Assembly: GCF_035984415.1 (NCBI RefSeq)
Contig: NZ_CP130720.1
Span: 7,812,001-7,876,000 of the forward strand
Direction: 5' to 3'
Source of the DNA: Streptomyces sp. NBC_01296
GTDB taxonomy: Bacteria; Actinomycetota; Actinomycetes; Streptomycetales; Streptomycetaceae
Length of the DNA stretch: 64,000 bases
The number at the start of each line of letters is the position of its first letter. Within the stretch, counting starts at the first letter, position 1. Below, piece by piece: positions 32,929 to 41,538 of this stretch. The position numbers were made by a program, and so were the translations under genes. The notes beneath the pieces are model-generated. The model did not search any database and was not told the origin of the DNA. It saw only the letters and a program-made list of their open reading frames with translations.

Positions 32929-35441
32929 CCGACACCATCAACCACCACTACTGGCAGGGCACCTTCATCGGGGACGAGGAGGCCGCCCGCCGCCTGGCCA
33001 CCCTGCCCACCGCCGTCGAGGCCGTACTCGGCACACCGCTGGACACCGAGACCGTCCTCGCCGCCTGCGACGCCCTCTCCCGCGCCCTGCGCGACCCCGG
33101 CCACCGCGTACGGGAGCGGCTGGCCCCGCACCTGCCCGCGGACGGCGAGACGGACCGGGAGGAACTCCTGGCCGAACTCGCCGACTTCCTCGACCGCAGC
33201 TCCCTCACCCGCAAGCTCCGGCGGGAGCTGGGCAGCGCCGCCCCGCAGCGGCTGAACCGCCCCGACGCCAAGGAGACGGTGTACGAGGCCTGGGCACCCG
33301 TCGGCCTGGTCGCCCACATAGCCCCCGGCAACGCCGCCACGGTCGCCCCGCTGAGCCTGATCGAAGGGCTGCTGGCCGGGAACGTCAACGTCCTCAAGAC
33401 CAGCAGCTCCGACACCTTCCTCGCCCAGCACCTCCTCGCCGAACTCGCCGCGCAGGACCCGAGCGGCGCCCTCGCCGAGCGCATCATCGTGCTGCGCTTC
33501 CCCTCCTCCCGCCAGGAGTGGCTGCGCCTGATGTGCGCCCCCGCCGACGCCGTCGCCGTGTGGGGCGGCGAGTCCGCCGTCGAAGGCGTCGCCGCCCATG
33601 TCCCGGCCGGCTGCCGCCTGGTGGAGTGGGGGCACAAGATCTCCTTCGCCTACCTCACCCAGGACGCCTGGGCGGACGAGGCGGCGCTGACGGCCCTGGC
33701 CCGGGACGTCTGCGTCTTCGAGCAGCAGGCCTGCTCCAGCCCCCAGGTCGTCTACCTCGACATCGAGACCGGGAACACCGAGGTACTGCACGCCTTCGCC
33801 GAGCGCCTCGCCGCGGCCCTGGACGCCCAGCCGGCGCCCGCCGGGCCCGAGCTCGATCCGGCCGAGTACGCCGAGCTGACCACCACCGAGCACCTCGCCC
33901 GGCTCGAGGAGCACCTGGGCCTCACCCGCGTCCTCGCCGCCCCCGACGGCACGTGGCGGGTCATGGCCGACAGCCGACCGGCCCTGACCGCCTCACCGCT
34001 GCACCGCAGCGTCTGGGTCAAGCCGCTGCCCCGCAAGAGCCTCATCGCGACGCTGCGTCCCATGCGCCGCTACCTCCAGACGGCGGGCATCGCGGGCAGC
34101 CGCACCGACATCGCCGAACTCTCCACCCTGGTCCTGGCCGCCGGGGCCACCCGGGTCACCCCCGTCGGAGCCATGACCGCGGGCTACGCCGGGGAACCGC
34201 ACGACGGGGTCTACGCCCTCCAGCGCTACAGCCGGCGCGTCGCCGTCCAGGCCGACGAGCGCTTCGCCGCCACCGCCTGTCTCGACGACCTCGCCCGCCC
34301 GGCCGTCTTCCCGCCGGCCACCGGGCCGCTGCTGGACAAGGCCGCCGTACAGGACCTCAACCGCGGGGTCGACCGGAGCGACGCCGAGCTGTACTTCCGC
34401 AGCGGGGGCAGCACGGGTGCGCCCGCCCTGTCGCTGTTCACGTACGAGGACTACGACACGCAGATGTACGCCGCCGCCCGCGGCCTGCTCGCCGCCGGCT
34501 ACGACCCGGCCCGCGACCGTACGGCGAACCTCTTCTACTGCGGCGGCATGTACGGCGGGTTCATCAGCTTCTTCTCCATCCTCGAGCGCCTGGGCGGCGT
34601 CCAGATGCCGATGGCCGCGGGCTCCGACCACCGGGCCACCGCGGAGATGATCGCCGCGTACGAGGTGGACACCCTCTTCGGCATGCCGTCCTACCTCTGG
34701 CAGCTGCTGCACGAGGAGGCGGACCTGCTGCGCTCGTACGGAGGCCTGCGCAAGATCTACTACGGGGGCGAGCACTTCACCGAGGAGCAGCGCCGGACCC
34801 TGACCGAGACGTTCGGCATCGAGGTCATCCACTCCATCACCTACGGCAGCACCGACCTCGGCCCGCTCGGCTATCAGTGCACGCAGAGCAGCGGAAGCGT
34901 GCACCACCTCCACGCGGACCTGCACACCCTGGAGATCGTCGACGTCGACGAGGACCGCCCGGTGGCGCCGGGGGAGACCGGCCGGCTCGTGTTCACCACG
35001 CGTGCCCGCCGGGGCCAGCACCTCGACCGGTACGTCATCGGCGACCTCGGACGCGCCCTGCCCGGCCGCTGCCCCTGCGGAAGCCACGCCCCGCGCTTCG
35101 AACTGCTGGGCCGGCTGGGCGAGGTGATGCGGGTGGCGACGTACTTCCTCAACTACCGCCGTTTCGTGGCCATCGCACAGGAACAGCTGCGCTACGGCGG
35201 TGAGCTCCAGGCCGTCCTGACCGCCGGAGCCGTCCGCGAGGGCCTCACCCTGCGGATGGAGAGCGCCCACGCCCCTGACCCGGACCGGGCGCGCGAGGCC
35301 TTCCTGGCCGGGTACCCCGAGGTGCAGTCGGCGGTCGCGGAGAAGCTGCTCGACTTCACGGTCGAGGTGGTGGACGGTGCGGCCCTGTCCCGTACGGCGA
35401 CGAGCGGGAAGCTCCTCGCCGTGGTGGACCGCCGGCGGTAG
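32925..35441 (+). CDS. LuxC-like acyl reductase fused to a PaaK-like ligase
   Basis: 838 aa bifunctional protein. Residues about 1-450 are an acyl-CoA reductase of the LuxC branch of the aldehyde dehydrogenase superfamily: APVGLVAHIAPGNAATVAPLSLIEGLLAGNVNVLK, VVYLDIETGN, and the catalytic cysteine in VFEQQACSSPQVVY. Residues about 455-838 are an adenylating domain with ATP loop LYFRSGGSTGAPALSLFTYEDYDTQMYAAARGLL, NLFYCGGMYGGFISFFSILERLGGVQMPM, IYYGGEHFTEEQRRTL and HSITYGSTDLGPLGYQCTQ, closing TATSGKLLAVVD with the C-terminal Lys. Activation and reduction in one chain suggests an acid-to-aldehyde conversion. It is last in the operon and overlaps the LuxE gene by four bases. Confidence 0.86.
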   Translation: MTDTINHHYWQGTFIGDEEAARRLATLPTAVEAVLGTPLDTETVLAACDALSRALRDPGHRVRERLAPHLPADGETDREELLAELADFLDRSSLTRKLRRELGSAAPQRLNRPDAKETVYEAWAPVGLVAHIAPGNAATVAPLSLIEGLLAGNVNVLKTSSSDTFLAQHLLAELAAQDPSGALAERIIVLRFPSSRQEWLRLMCAPADAVAVWGGESAVEGVAAHVPAGCRLVEWGHKISFAYLTQDAWADEAALTALARDVCVFEQQACSSPQVVYLDIETGNTEVLHAFAERLAAALDAQPAPAGPELDPAEYAELTTTEHLARLEEHLGLTRVLAAPDGTWRVMADSRPALTASPLHRSVWVKPLPRKSLIATLRPMRRYLQTAGIAGSRTDIAELSTLVLAAGATRVTPVGAMTAGYAGEPHDGVYALQRYSRRVAVQADERFAATACLDDLARPAVFPPATGPLLDKAAVQDLNRGVDRSDAELYFRSGGSTGAPALSLFTYEDYDTQMYAAARGLLAAGYDPARDRTANLFYCGGMYGGFISFFSILERLGGVQMPMAAGSDHRATAEMIAAYEVDTLFGMPSYLWQLLHEEADLLRSYGGLRKIYYGGEHFTEEQRRTLTETFGIEVIHSITYGSTDLGPLGYQCTQSSGSVHHLHADLHTLEIVDVDEDRPVAPGETGRLVFTTRARRGQHLDRYVIGDLGRALPGRCPCGSHAPRFELLGRLGEVMRVATYFLNYRRFVAIAQEQLRYGGELQAVLTAGAVREGLTLRMESAHAPDPDRAREAFLAGYPEVQSAVAEKLLDFTVEVVDGAALSRTATSGKLLAVVDRRR

Positions 35442-35454
35442 CAGGGGCACGGCC

Positions 35455-35499
35455 GTGCGGGGCGTGCGGGGCTTGCGGGGCTTGCCGGGCGTGCGGGGC
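35455..35499. repeat. 5 x 9-bp tandem repeat
   Basis: Five head-to-tail units of (G/T)TGC(G/C)GGGC lie just after the stop of the LuxC fusion gene; three are identical. Units are contiguous, so this is not a CRISPR. A role in termination is possible but not evident. Confidence 0.75.
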
Positions 35500-35651
35500 G
35501 GATCTTAGACGGGGGAGGAGGCGTTTTTGGTCAAATCTCCCGTTCTCCTCACGCTGCCGCGCACGCTCAGTAGCGTCGGTCTCACAAGAGGTCCGGCGCG
35601 CAGCGGAAGCGGGCGCGGGGCGTGGACGGAGAGAAGAAGGAGCGGGCGCCG

Positions 35652-36026
35652 ATGGCGAATGTGGAAGTCTCGTTGAAGGAGACGATGACCTCGATCGAGG
35701 GCACCCTGGGAGTCGCCCTGGTCGATTACACCAGCGGAATGGCACTGGGAACTCTCGGCGGCGGCAAGGATCTCGACCTGGCGGTCGCCGCCGCGGGCAA
35801 CACGGACGTGATCCGGGCCAAGGTCCGCGCCATGGAGATGCTGGGCCTGCGCGACGAGATCGAGGACCTGCTGATCACCTTGGGGAATCAGTACCACCTG
35901 ATCCGGCTGCTCAAGGGTCGGGAGACTCACGGCCTGTTCATGTACGTCGTGCTGAACAAGGCCAACTCCAATCTGGCGATGGCCCGGCACCAGCTCAAGC
36001 GCATCGAAGCCGCCCTCGAGCTGTAG
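35652..36026 (+). CDS. Roadblock/LC7-like small protein
   Basis: 124 aa. ANVEVSLKETMTSIEGTLGVALVDYTSGMALGTLGGGKDLDLAVAAAGNTDVIRAKVRAMEML fits the Roadblock/LC7 (MglB-like) alpha-beta-beta-alpha fold, followed by DLLITLGNQYHLIRLLKGRETHGLFMYVVLNKANSNLAMARHQLKRIEAAL. In Streptomyces such proteins usually accompany small GTPases in conservon operons, but no GTPase or histidine kinase is adjacent here, so it stands alone. ATG 35652 has AAGGAG about nine bases upstream; an in-frame GTG at 35622 lacks a good site. The ArsR gene follows in the same direction after a palindromic operator. Confidence 0.8.
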   Translation: MANVEVSLKETMTSIEGTLGVALVDYTSGMALGTLGGGKDLDLAVAAAGNTDVIRAKVRAMEMLGLRDEIEDLLITLGNQYHLIRLLKGRETHGLFMYVVLNKANSNLAMARHQLKRIEAALEL

Positions 36027-36059
36027 CCCCTGCCCTCCCGGGCCCACGCATGCCCACGA

Positions 36060-36077
36060 ATTGAAGAACTCTTCAAT
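36060..36077 (+). promoter_or_regulatory. ArsR-type palindromic operator
   Basis: A perfect 18-bp palindrome, ATTGAAGA-AC-TCTTCAAT, lies 96 bp upstream of the ArsR-family gene and 33 bp after the Roadblock stop. AT-rich dyads of this size are typical ArsR-family sites, and this one stands out in GC-rich DNA. Autoregulation is the simplest reading. Confidence 0.7.
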
Positions 36078-36172
36078 CCGGCACATCCGAAATTGGTCAA
36101 GCAGAGGCACGCGTGGGCCCAACGGGCGGAATGATGGGCGGTGGTGGCGGTCGAACAACGGCGGGAGCGTTC

Positions 36173-36544
36173 GTGAGCAAGCAGGTACCCCTGTACCAGG
36201 CGAAAGCCGAGTTCTTCCGCATGCTCGGACACCCCGTTCGGATCCGCGTTCTGGAGCTGCTGCAGAGCGGTCCGATGCCCGTACGCGAACTCCTCGCCGA
36301 AATCGACATCGAGCCGTCCAACCTGTCCCAGCAACTGGCGGTCCTGCGCCGCTCCGGAATCGTCGTCTCCACGCGCGAGGGTGCGACCGTCAACTACGCC
36401 CTCGCCGGCGGCGACGTCGCCGAACTCCTGCGCGCGGCGCGCCGCATCCTCACCGAACTCCTCGCAGGGCAGAGCGAGCTCCTCGCCGAACTGCGGCAGG
36501 TGGAACCCCGGACCGGCCCTGCGCGGCCGGGTCCCGGCCGCTGA
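36173..36544 (+). CDS. ArsR-family transcriptional regulator
   Basis: 123 aa winged helix-turn-helix. LYQAKAEFFRMLGHPVRIRVLELLQSGPMPVRELLAEIDIEPSNLSQQLAVLRRSGIVVSTREGATVNYALAGGDVAELLRAARRILTELL contains the SNLSQQLAVLRRSGIV recognition helix. No Cys-based metal site (ELCVCD type) is present, so it is not a classic arsenic or metal sensor. GTG 36173 is chosen because GGGAG precedes it and the N-terminal Gly-rich stretch from a longer frame does not fit the family. It probably binds the palindrome upstream. Confidence 0.88.
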   Translation: MSKQVPLYQAKAEFFRMLGHPVRIRVLELLQSGPMPVRELLAEIDIEPSNLSQQLAVLRRSGIVVSTREGATVNYALAGGDVAELLRAARRILTELLAGQSELLAELRQVEPRTGPARPGPGR

Positions 36545-36675
36545 GCGCGTGCGCCGCCGGCAACCTCGAACATCCGGGCGGATTCGCCGACGGTGGACCG
36601 CCACCGGTGTCGGCGCGCAACTCCGGCGCCTCGGGATACCGGCCGCCCGCCCGGTCGGTGGCTAGCCTGGGCTGC

Positions 36676-36954
36676 ATGAACTCCTCCGCCGCGCCCGGTC
36701 CCGCTTCAGCCCCCGACCGGTACACCGTCGTCCTGCGCCCCGGGCTCACCGAGCCCGGCGGCTCCCCGCGCCGCGGCGTGCTGCGCACCGCGCTGGTCGA
36801 GGCCACCGGCGAATTCGGCGCCTCCGGCTATCCGCGGTACGCGGGCGAGGGCGTACAGGCCGACATCGACCCGAGGACCCGGACCGTCGAAGCCGTGACG
36901 GTCGACGGCGCGGAACTCCCGTACGGCTGGGTGGCCCAGGTCGCAGACGCCTGA
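36676..36954 (+). CDS. small DUF6296-like hypothetical protein
   Basis: 92 aa. It contains DRYTVVLRPGLTEPGGSPRRGVLRTALVEATGEFGASGYPRYAGEGVQADIDPRTRTVEAVTVDGAELPYGWVAQV, a compact beta-rich protein resembling small actinobacterial proteins annotated DUF6296; this naming is from memory and tentative. A TAGCCT -10-like element at 36662-36667 ends eight bases before the ATG, so the gene may be leaderless. It is separate from the downstream SWIM operon by 96 bp. Confidence 0.68.
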   Translation: MNSSAAPGPASAPDRYTVVLRPGLTEPGGSPRRGVLRTALVEATGEFGASGYPRYAGEGVQADIDPRTRTVEAVTVDGAELPYGWVAQVADA

Positions 36955-37050
36955 GGCCGTGACCGGGGCATTGTCAGTGCACCCGCCTATGTTCAGCAGT
37001 GTCCCGCCGATCGGCGCGGAACTCCCCTTGCTGCATAGGAGATGGGTGCG

Positions 37051-38976
37051 TTGTCAGACTGGGAGAGGTCGAGCACGGCCCGGGTGGTACCACCCGCGCG
37101 GCCGCGCAAGCTCGCCAAGGTCCCGTTCGTCGAGCTGGCCGACGGGCGCTTGCAGGGCGTGGTGTCCAGCGGTTCGGACATAGAGCGCGTCTACGTCTCG
37201 TCGGTCGCGGCCGGTACCCATGCGTTCGCCTGCAGCACCAACAACAACCGGCCCTGCGGCGGCGCGCGGGGCTCGTTCTGCAACCACATCAAGGCCCTGA
37301 TCGCCGAGGCCGTGCTCCAGTACGGCGCCCCGCGCGTGGCCCGCTATCTGCGGGTCGACGCCGCGGACGGCGAGGCGACGGCCCTGGGCATCGCCGCCGC
37401 CATGAGCAGCACCCGTCCTGCGCAGGGGGACAACCAGGCCGCCGCACCCGTCTTCAGCCGGTTCCTGCGCCACCTGGCCTACCTGGAACTCGCCCCGACC
37501 ACGGCGCCGTTGCCGGAGATGCAGTGGTTCCCGCCGACCAGGGCGGTGGCGGTGCCCGCGCGCGGGCTCGGTCCGGGCGCGGGGGAGCCTGCCGGCCCGC
37601 TCGCCGAAACCATCGCCGGGCTCGACGAGGCCCTCGCGGCCGTCGACGCCTTCGACGGGGCTCTCGCCGCCGGTCTGCTCCGCCCCCGTCCCGCCGAGGC
37701 GGCCGGCCTGACCGAGCTGGCCCAGGCCGTCGCGGGAACGCCGCTGGCCGCCAGGGCCGGCGAAGCGGCCGAGAAGGCAGCGGCCGGAGCCGCCGGCGAA
37801 GACCACTTCGTGGCGCTCGCCGCCGCCCGCACCGCACTGCTCGGCTCCGTCCACGACGCACTCACGACCCGCATCGAGGAGGTGACCGGCCGGGCGCGCA
37901 GCGAGGAGACCGCCCCGGCGACCGGCGGACAGCATGCGCCGAACCTGCTCGCCGCCGCCCGCTCCTGGCTCTCGGATCTCGCCCGCGCCGGCTGGCAGGG
38001 CATCGACCACGACCTGGTCTCCGCGTCGGCGCCCGTCGTCTCCGCGATGCTCCCCGACCCGGAGCTGCGCCGCCTGGCGACGCTCCTCGACGGGTTCGCC
38101 GCCGAACTCGCCGCCTCCTGCCCGGGCGTGTCCCTGGACCGCATCCCCGCACGCCGCTGGGCCGACCTGTGGTCGCGCGCCCTGCTGCTGACGCTGCCCG
38201 GCGCGGCCGGCGTACCCGCCACCGGCACGGCCACCGGCCGGCTCCTGCCCCTCGGCATCGACCTGCACGAGCACGCGACCGCCGTACAGGCCCAGGTCCA
38301 TGCGGTGTTCGAGCCCGCGGACGGCTCCGCACCCCGCCTGGTCCGGGCCGGTGTATCGGTGCCGAAGCCCGACACGGTCGTCGAAGCCGGCCTCTGGCAG
38401 CTGCTCCGCCCGCACATGTCGCTGCTGGCAGCCGCAGGCGAAGGCCGCTCGATACACCTCGCCGACATGCCGATCACCGCCGAGGGCGACCTGATCTGGA
38501 GCGAGGCGTACGCGCGCCCGGGCGAGCCCGCCGACGCCTTCGCCACCGCCCGCGTGGCCCTGCCCACAGCGGCCGCCGTGGCGACGGCGCCGCTGGACCG
38601 GCACCCGGCGCGGATCGCCGTCCCCGTCTTCCTGGAGGGCTACGCCACCCGGAAGGACGACGACGGCGCACTGACGTGGACCACCGCCGGCAGCGACCTC
38701 GCCGTCGACGCGGACCGGATCCCGACCGCCGGACCCCTCACCCCGGAAGCCGTCGGGGCGTCGAGCGCATGCATCGGCCTGCTCCGCTGGGACGCAGGGA
38801 CGTTCACCGTCCAGCCCCTCGCCGTCGAAACGACCGTACGGAAGAAGGCCGTCGCGGTGCACGCCGGGGCATGGGCGGGCGGTACGGCCGAGAAGGCCGG
38901 AGCGAAGGCCGAGAAGGCCGCCACCGACGCCGCGGCGGTACTGCGCGAGCGAGCGGGAAGGCTGTTGCGGAAGTGA
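37051..38976 (+). CDS. SWIM zinc-finger protein of the MoxR/VWA system
   Basis: 641 aa. Near the N-terminus lies a SWIM-type zinc site: THAFACSTNNNRPCGGARGSFCNHIKALIAEAVLQYG, with the closing CxH in FCNH. The remainder is a long Ala-rich helical and beta protein without membrane spans (LLAAARSWLSDLARAGWQGIDHDLVSASAPVVSAMLPDPELRRLATLLDGF; HAVFEPADG...SVPKPDTVVEAGLWQLLRPHMSLLAAAGEG). TTG 37051 is preferred: AGGAG ends nine bases before it, whereas the ATG at 37042 directly abuts the ribosome site. The stop overlaps the VWA gene (GTGA). It is likely the substrate- or nucleic-acid-binding part of the complex. Confidence 0.82.
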   Translation: MSDWERSSTARVVPPARPRKLAKVPFVELADGRLQGVVSSGSDIERVYVSSVAAGTHAFACSTNNNRPCGGARGSFCNHIKALIAEAVLQYGAPRVARYLRVDAADGEATALGIAAAMSSTRPAQGDNQAAAPVFSRFLRHLAYLELAPTTAPLPEMQWFPPTRAVAVPARGLGPGAGEPAGPLAETIAGLDEALAAVDAFDGALAAGLLRPRPAEAAGLTELAQAVAGTPLAARAGEAAEKAAAGAAGEDHFVALAAARTALLGSVHDALTTRIEEVTGRARSEETAPATGGQHAPNLLAAARSWLSDLARAGWQGIDHDLVSASAPVVSAMLPDPELRRLATLLDGFAAELAASCPGVSLDRIPARRWADLWSRALLLTLPGAAGVPATGTATGRLLPLGIDLHEHATAVQAQVHAVFEPADGSAPRLVRAGVSVPKPDTVVEAGLWQLLRPHMSLLAAAGEGRSIHLADMPITAEGDLIWSEAYARPGEPADAFATARVALPTAAAVATAPLDRHPARIAVPVFLEGYATRKDDDGALTWTTAGSDLAVDADRIPTAGPLTPEAVGASSACIGLLRWDAGTFTVQPLAVETTVRKKAVAVHAGAWAGGTAEKAGAKAEKAATDAAAVLRERAGRLLRK

Positions 38977-40394
38977 CCGGACAGGAACCCGAGGTGCTCC
39001 CCGCCCCCGAAGACAACCGCAGGCAGGTCCTGTACTGGCGGCTCCTCGCCCGGCTCTTCGACCAGGAGGAGCAGGCGACGCTCGAGTCGGCGAGCCTGGC
39101 CGTGGTCGAGGACATCGGCCTGCCGACCGCCCTGCTGGACCCGCAGGTGGCCGTCGATTCGATCGTGCAGCGCCACCCGGAGCTCGCCGCCGAGTTCGAA
39201 GGCCTGATGGCGCCGCCCGAGACCGGGCCCGCTTCACCGGACCCCGGTGGTGACGGACGTGACCGCGCCGCCGAGGTACGGCGCGCGGCCCTCGTGTCGA
39301 AGGTGCTGCTCAACGTCTTCGCCTCCCCCTCTGGCACCGTCACCGCCGGCCAGCTGTCGCGCTGGCAGTCCGACGCGGCCTGGCTGGAGCGCTCCTTCGG
39401 CTGCAAGCCGGGAGAGCTGCGCGGCGGCCGGGCCGGGGGAGCCGGCGCCGGCCCGACCGGCTCCGGCGGAGCCGGTACGACCCCCGACCTCAGCCGGCTG
39501 ATCCCGGCGATCGGCCCGGAACTCGGCGCCATCGAGGCCGACCTGGTCAAGCGGATGCGCCTGCGCGAGGTGCTCGCCGACCCCAAGCTCGCCGCGCAGC
39601 TGACCCCGAGCATGTCCCTGATCGAGCAGCTGCTGCGCGACAAGAACAACCTGTCCGGCGTGGCCCTGGCCAACGCCAAGGCCCTGATCCGCCGCTTCGT
39701 CGACGAGGTCGCCGAGGTGCTGCGCACCCAGGTGGAGAAATCCACGGTCGGCGCCCTGGACCGGTCGGTGCCGCCCAAACGGGTGTTCCGCAACCTGGAC
39801 CTCGACCGGACGATCTGGAAGAACCTCACCAACTGGAGCCCGGAGGAGGAGCGGCTGTACGTCGACCGCCTCTACTACCGGCACACCGCGCGCAAGACGA
39901 CGCCGCAGCGGCTGATCGTCGTCGTCGACCAGTCCGGCTCGATGGTGGACTCGATGGTCAACTGCACCATCCTGGCCTCGATCTTCGCCGGGCTCCCGAA
40001 GGTGGACGTCCACCTGATCGCGTACGACACCCAGGCGCTCGACCTCACGCCCTGGGTGCACGATCCCTTCGAGACCCTGCTGCGCACCAACCTCGGCGGC
40101 GGCACCGACGGCACCGTCGCGATGACGCTGGCCCAGCCGAAGATCGCCGAGCCGCGCAACACCGTCGTGGTGTGGATCTCGGACTTCTACGAATGGCGGG
40201 CCGAGCCGCTGTTCGAGAGCATGGCCGCCATCCACCGCTCGGGCGCCAAGTTCATCCCCGTCGGCTCGGTGACCAGCTCCGGCCGCGGCAGCGTCAACCC
40301 GTGGTTCCGGGAGCGCTTCAAGGACCTCGGCACGCCGGTGCTCTCCGGCCACATCCGCAAGCTCGTCCATGAACTCAAGACGTTCCTCGCTTAA
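38973..40394 (+). CDS. VWA-domain protein partner of MoxR ATPase
   Basis: 473 aa. The N-terminal 300 residues are helical (LFDQEEQATLESASLAVVEDIGLP; MSLIEQLLRDKNNLSGVALANAKALIRRFVDEVAEVLRTQVEKS). The C-terminal von Willebrand A domain has an intact MIDAS, DQSGS in LIVVVDQSGSMVDSMVNCTILASI, with GGGTDGTVAM as the Thr part and WISDFYEW as the Asp part. MoxR AAA+ proteins typically act with such VWA proteins to remodel or activate targets. GTG start overlaps the SWIM stop by four bases; the ATPase follows after 31 bp. Confidence 0.9.
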   Translation: MTGQEPEVLPAPEDNRRQVLYWRLLARLFDQEEQATLESASLAVVEDIGLPTALLDPQVAVDSIVQRHPELAAEFEGLMAPPETGPASPDPGGDGRDRAAEVRRAALVSKVLLNVFASPSGTVTAGQLSRWQSDAAWLERSFGCKPGELRGGRAGGAGAGPTGSGGAGTTPDLSRLIPAIGPELGAIEADLVKRMRLREVLADPKLAAQLTPSMSLIEQLLRDKNNLSGVALANAKALIRRFVDEVAEVLRTQVEKSTVGALDRSVPPKRVFRNLDLDRTIWKNLTNWSPEEERLYVDRLYYRHTARKTTPQRLIVVVDQSGSMVDSMVNCTILASIFAGLPKVDVHLIAYDTQALDLTPWVHDPFETLLRTNLGGGTDGTVAMTLAQPKIAEPRNTVVVWISDFYEWRAEPLFESMAAIHRSGAKFIPVGSVTSSGRGSVNPWFRERFKDLGTPVLSGHIRKLVHELKTFLA

Positions 40395-40425
40395 TACCCT
40401 TCATACGCCGAGAAAGGCCCCTGAC

Positions 40426-41538
40426 ATGTCCGACCTGTTGCGCGCCCCTGCCGAGATCAAGTACGCCGAGGAGCTGGCCTGGCTCGAATCCGTCGACGAC
40501 GGCCCGAAGCCCTTCTCCTGGCGCCTCTCCCCGAAGATGGTCCGCCTGTTCATCCTGGGATCCGAGCGCTCCGACGGCCTCGACCGGGAGATCTCCCAGA
40601 AGTGGTACGGCGACCGCAGCTTCGTCGAGCGTTCCATCGTCACCCTGGCGTCCGACCGCGGCCTGCTGCTGATAGGCGACCCCGGCACGGGCAAGAGCTG
40701 GCTGGCCGAGCTGCTGTCCGCCGCGATCTGCCGCAACTCCACGCTGGTGGTGCAGGGTACGGCCGGCACCACCGAGGACCACATCAAGTACTCCTGGAAC
40801 GTGTCCATGGTGATCGCCAAGGGCCAGTCGAGGGAGTCGATGATCCCTTCGCCGATCATGACGGCCATGGAGTCCGGCGCGATCGGGCGCTTCGAGGAGC
40901 TCACCCGCTCCACCAGCGACGTCCAGGACGCGCTGATCTCGATCCTGTCGGAGAAGTACATCTCCGTCCCCGAACTGGACAGCGAGAACATCGTCTTCGC
41001 CAAGCCCGGCTTCTCCGTCATCGCCACGGCCAACAGCCGTGACCGCGGCGTCAACGACCTGTCCTCCGCGCTGAAGCGCCGCTTCAACTTCGTACGGATC
41101 CCCGTGGTGACGAACAAGAAGAGCGAGGAGCAGATCGTCCGCTTCCGCACCGAGGAACTGCTGCGCCGTCACCAGATCGAGCTGGACGTGCCCCCGACCC
41201 TGCTCGACGTGCTGCTGCAGAGCTTCACCGATCTTCGTGCCTCGGCAGCCGCCGCCGGCAGCGACGACGAGAAGCTGGAGTCGGCGCTGTCGACCGCCGA
41301 GCAGATCGGCGTGCTCGAGGACGCCATCCTGCACGGCAACTTCTTCGGCGAGCGCACCCTGACCGCCCACACGCTGGCCTCCTCCCTCGTCGGCTCGCTG
41401 GCGCGGCGCGAGCCGGAGGACCTGGCCATCCTCAACAAGTACCTGCACGGCGTCGTCGAGCCGCGCAGCAAGGAAGAGGGCGGCTCCTGGCCGGAGTTCC
41501 TGGAGGGCGGCCGCAACGCGATCGCCACCCTGTCGTGA
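40426..41538 (+). CDS. MoxR-type AAA+ ATPase
   Basis: 370 aa. Walker A is LLLIGDPGTGKSWLAELLSAAI; the Walker B region is SGAIGRFEELTRSTSDVQDALISILSE; sensor 1 is FSVIATANSRDRGVNDLSSALKRRFNFVRIP, with the following Arg residues as finger candidates. This is the MoxR arrangement, including the insert between sensor and lid. C-terminal helices (SALSTAEQIGVLEDAILHGNFFG...LASSLVGSLARREPEDLAILNKYLHGVVE) complete the lid. AAAGG precedes the ATG; the stop overlaps the DUF5682-like gene (GTGA). It is the motor of the four-gene system. Confidence 0.92.
   Translation: MSDLLRAPAEIKYAEELAWLESVDDGPKPFSWRLSPKMVRLFILGSERSDGLDREISQKWYGDRSFVERSIVTLASDRGLLLIGDPGTGKSWLAELLSAAICRNSTLVVQGTAGTTEDHIKYSWNVSMVIAKGQSRESMIPSPIMTAMESGAIGRFEELTRSTSDVQDALISILSEKYISVPELDSENIVFAKPGFSVIATANSRDRGVNDLSSALKRRFNFVRIPVVTNKKSEEQIVRFRTEELLRRHQIELDVPPTLLDVLLQSFTDLRASAAAAGSDDEKLESALSTAEQIGVLEDAILHGNFFGERTLTAHTLASSLVGSLARREPEDLAILNKYLHGVVEPRSKEEGGSWPEFLEGGRNAIATLS

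Noticed and set aside
28048..35441. A lux bioluminescence operon
   Set aside because: LuxE- and LuxC-like proteins are present but luxA and luxB luciferase genes are absent.
35455..35499. CRISPR-like repeats
   Set aside because: Units are 9 bp and contiguous with no spacers.
38626..38990. Alternative internal start for the VWA gene in the upstream extension of its frame
   Set aside because: The frame upstream of 38973 is a shadow of the SWIM gene; GTG 38973 overlapping its stop fits translational coupling.
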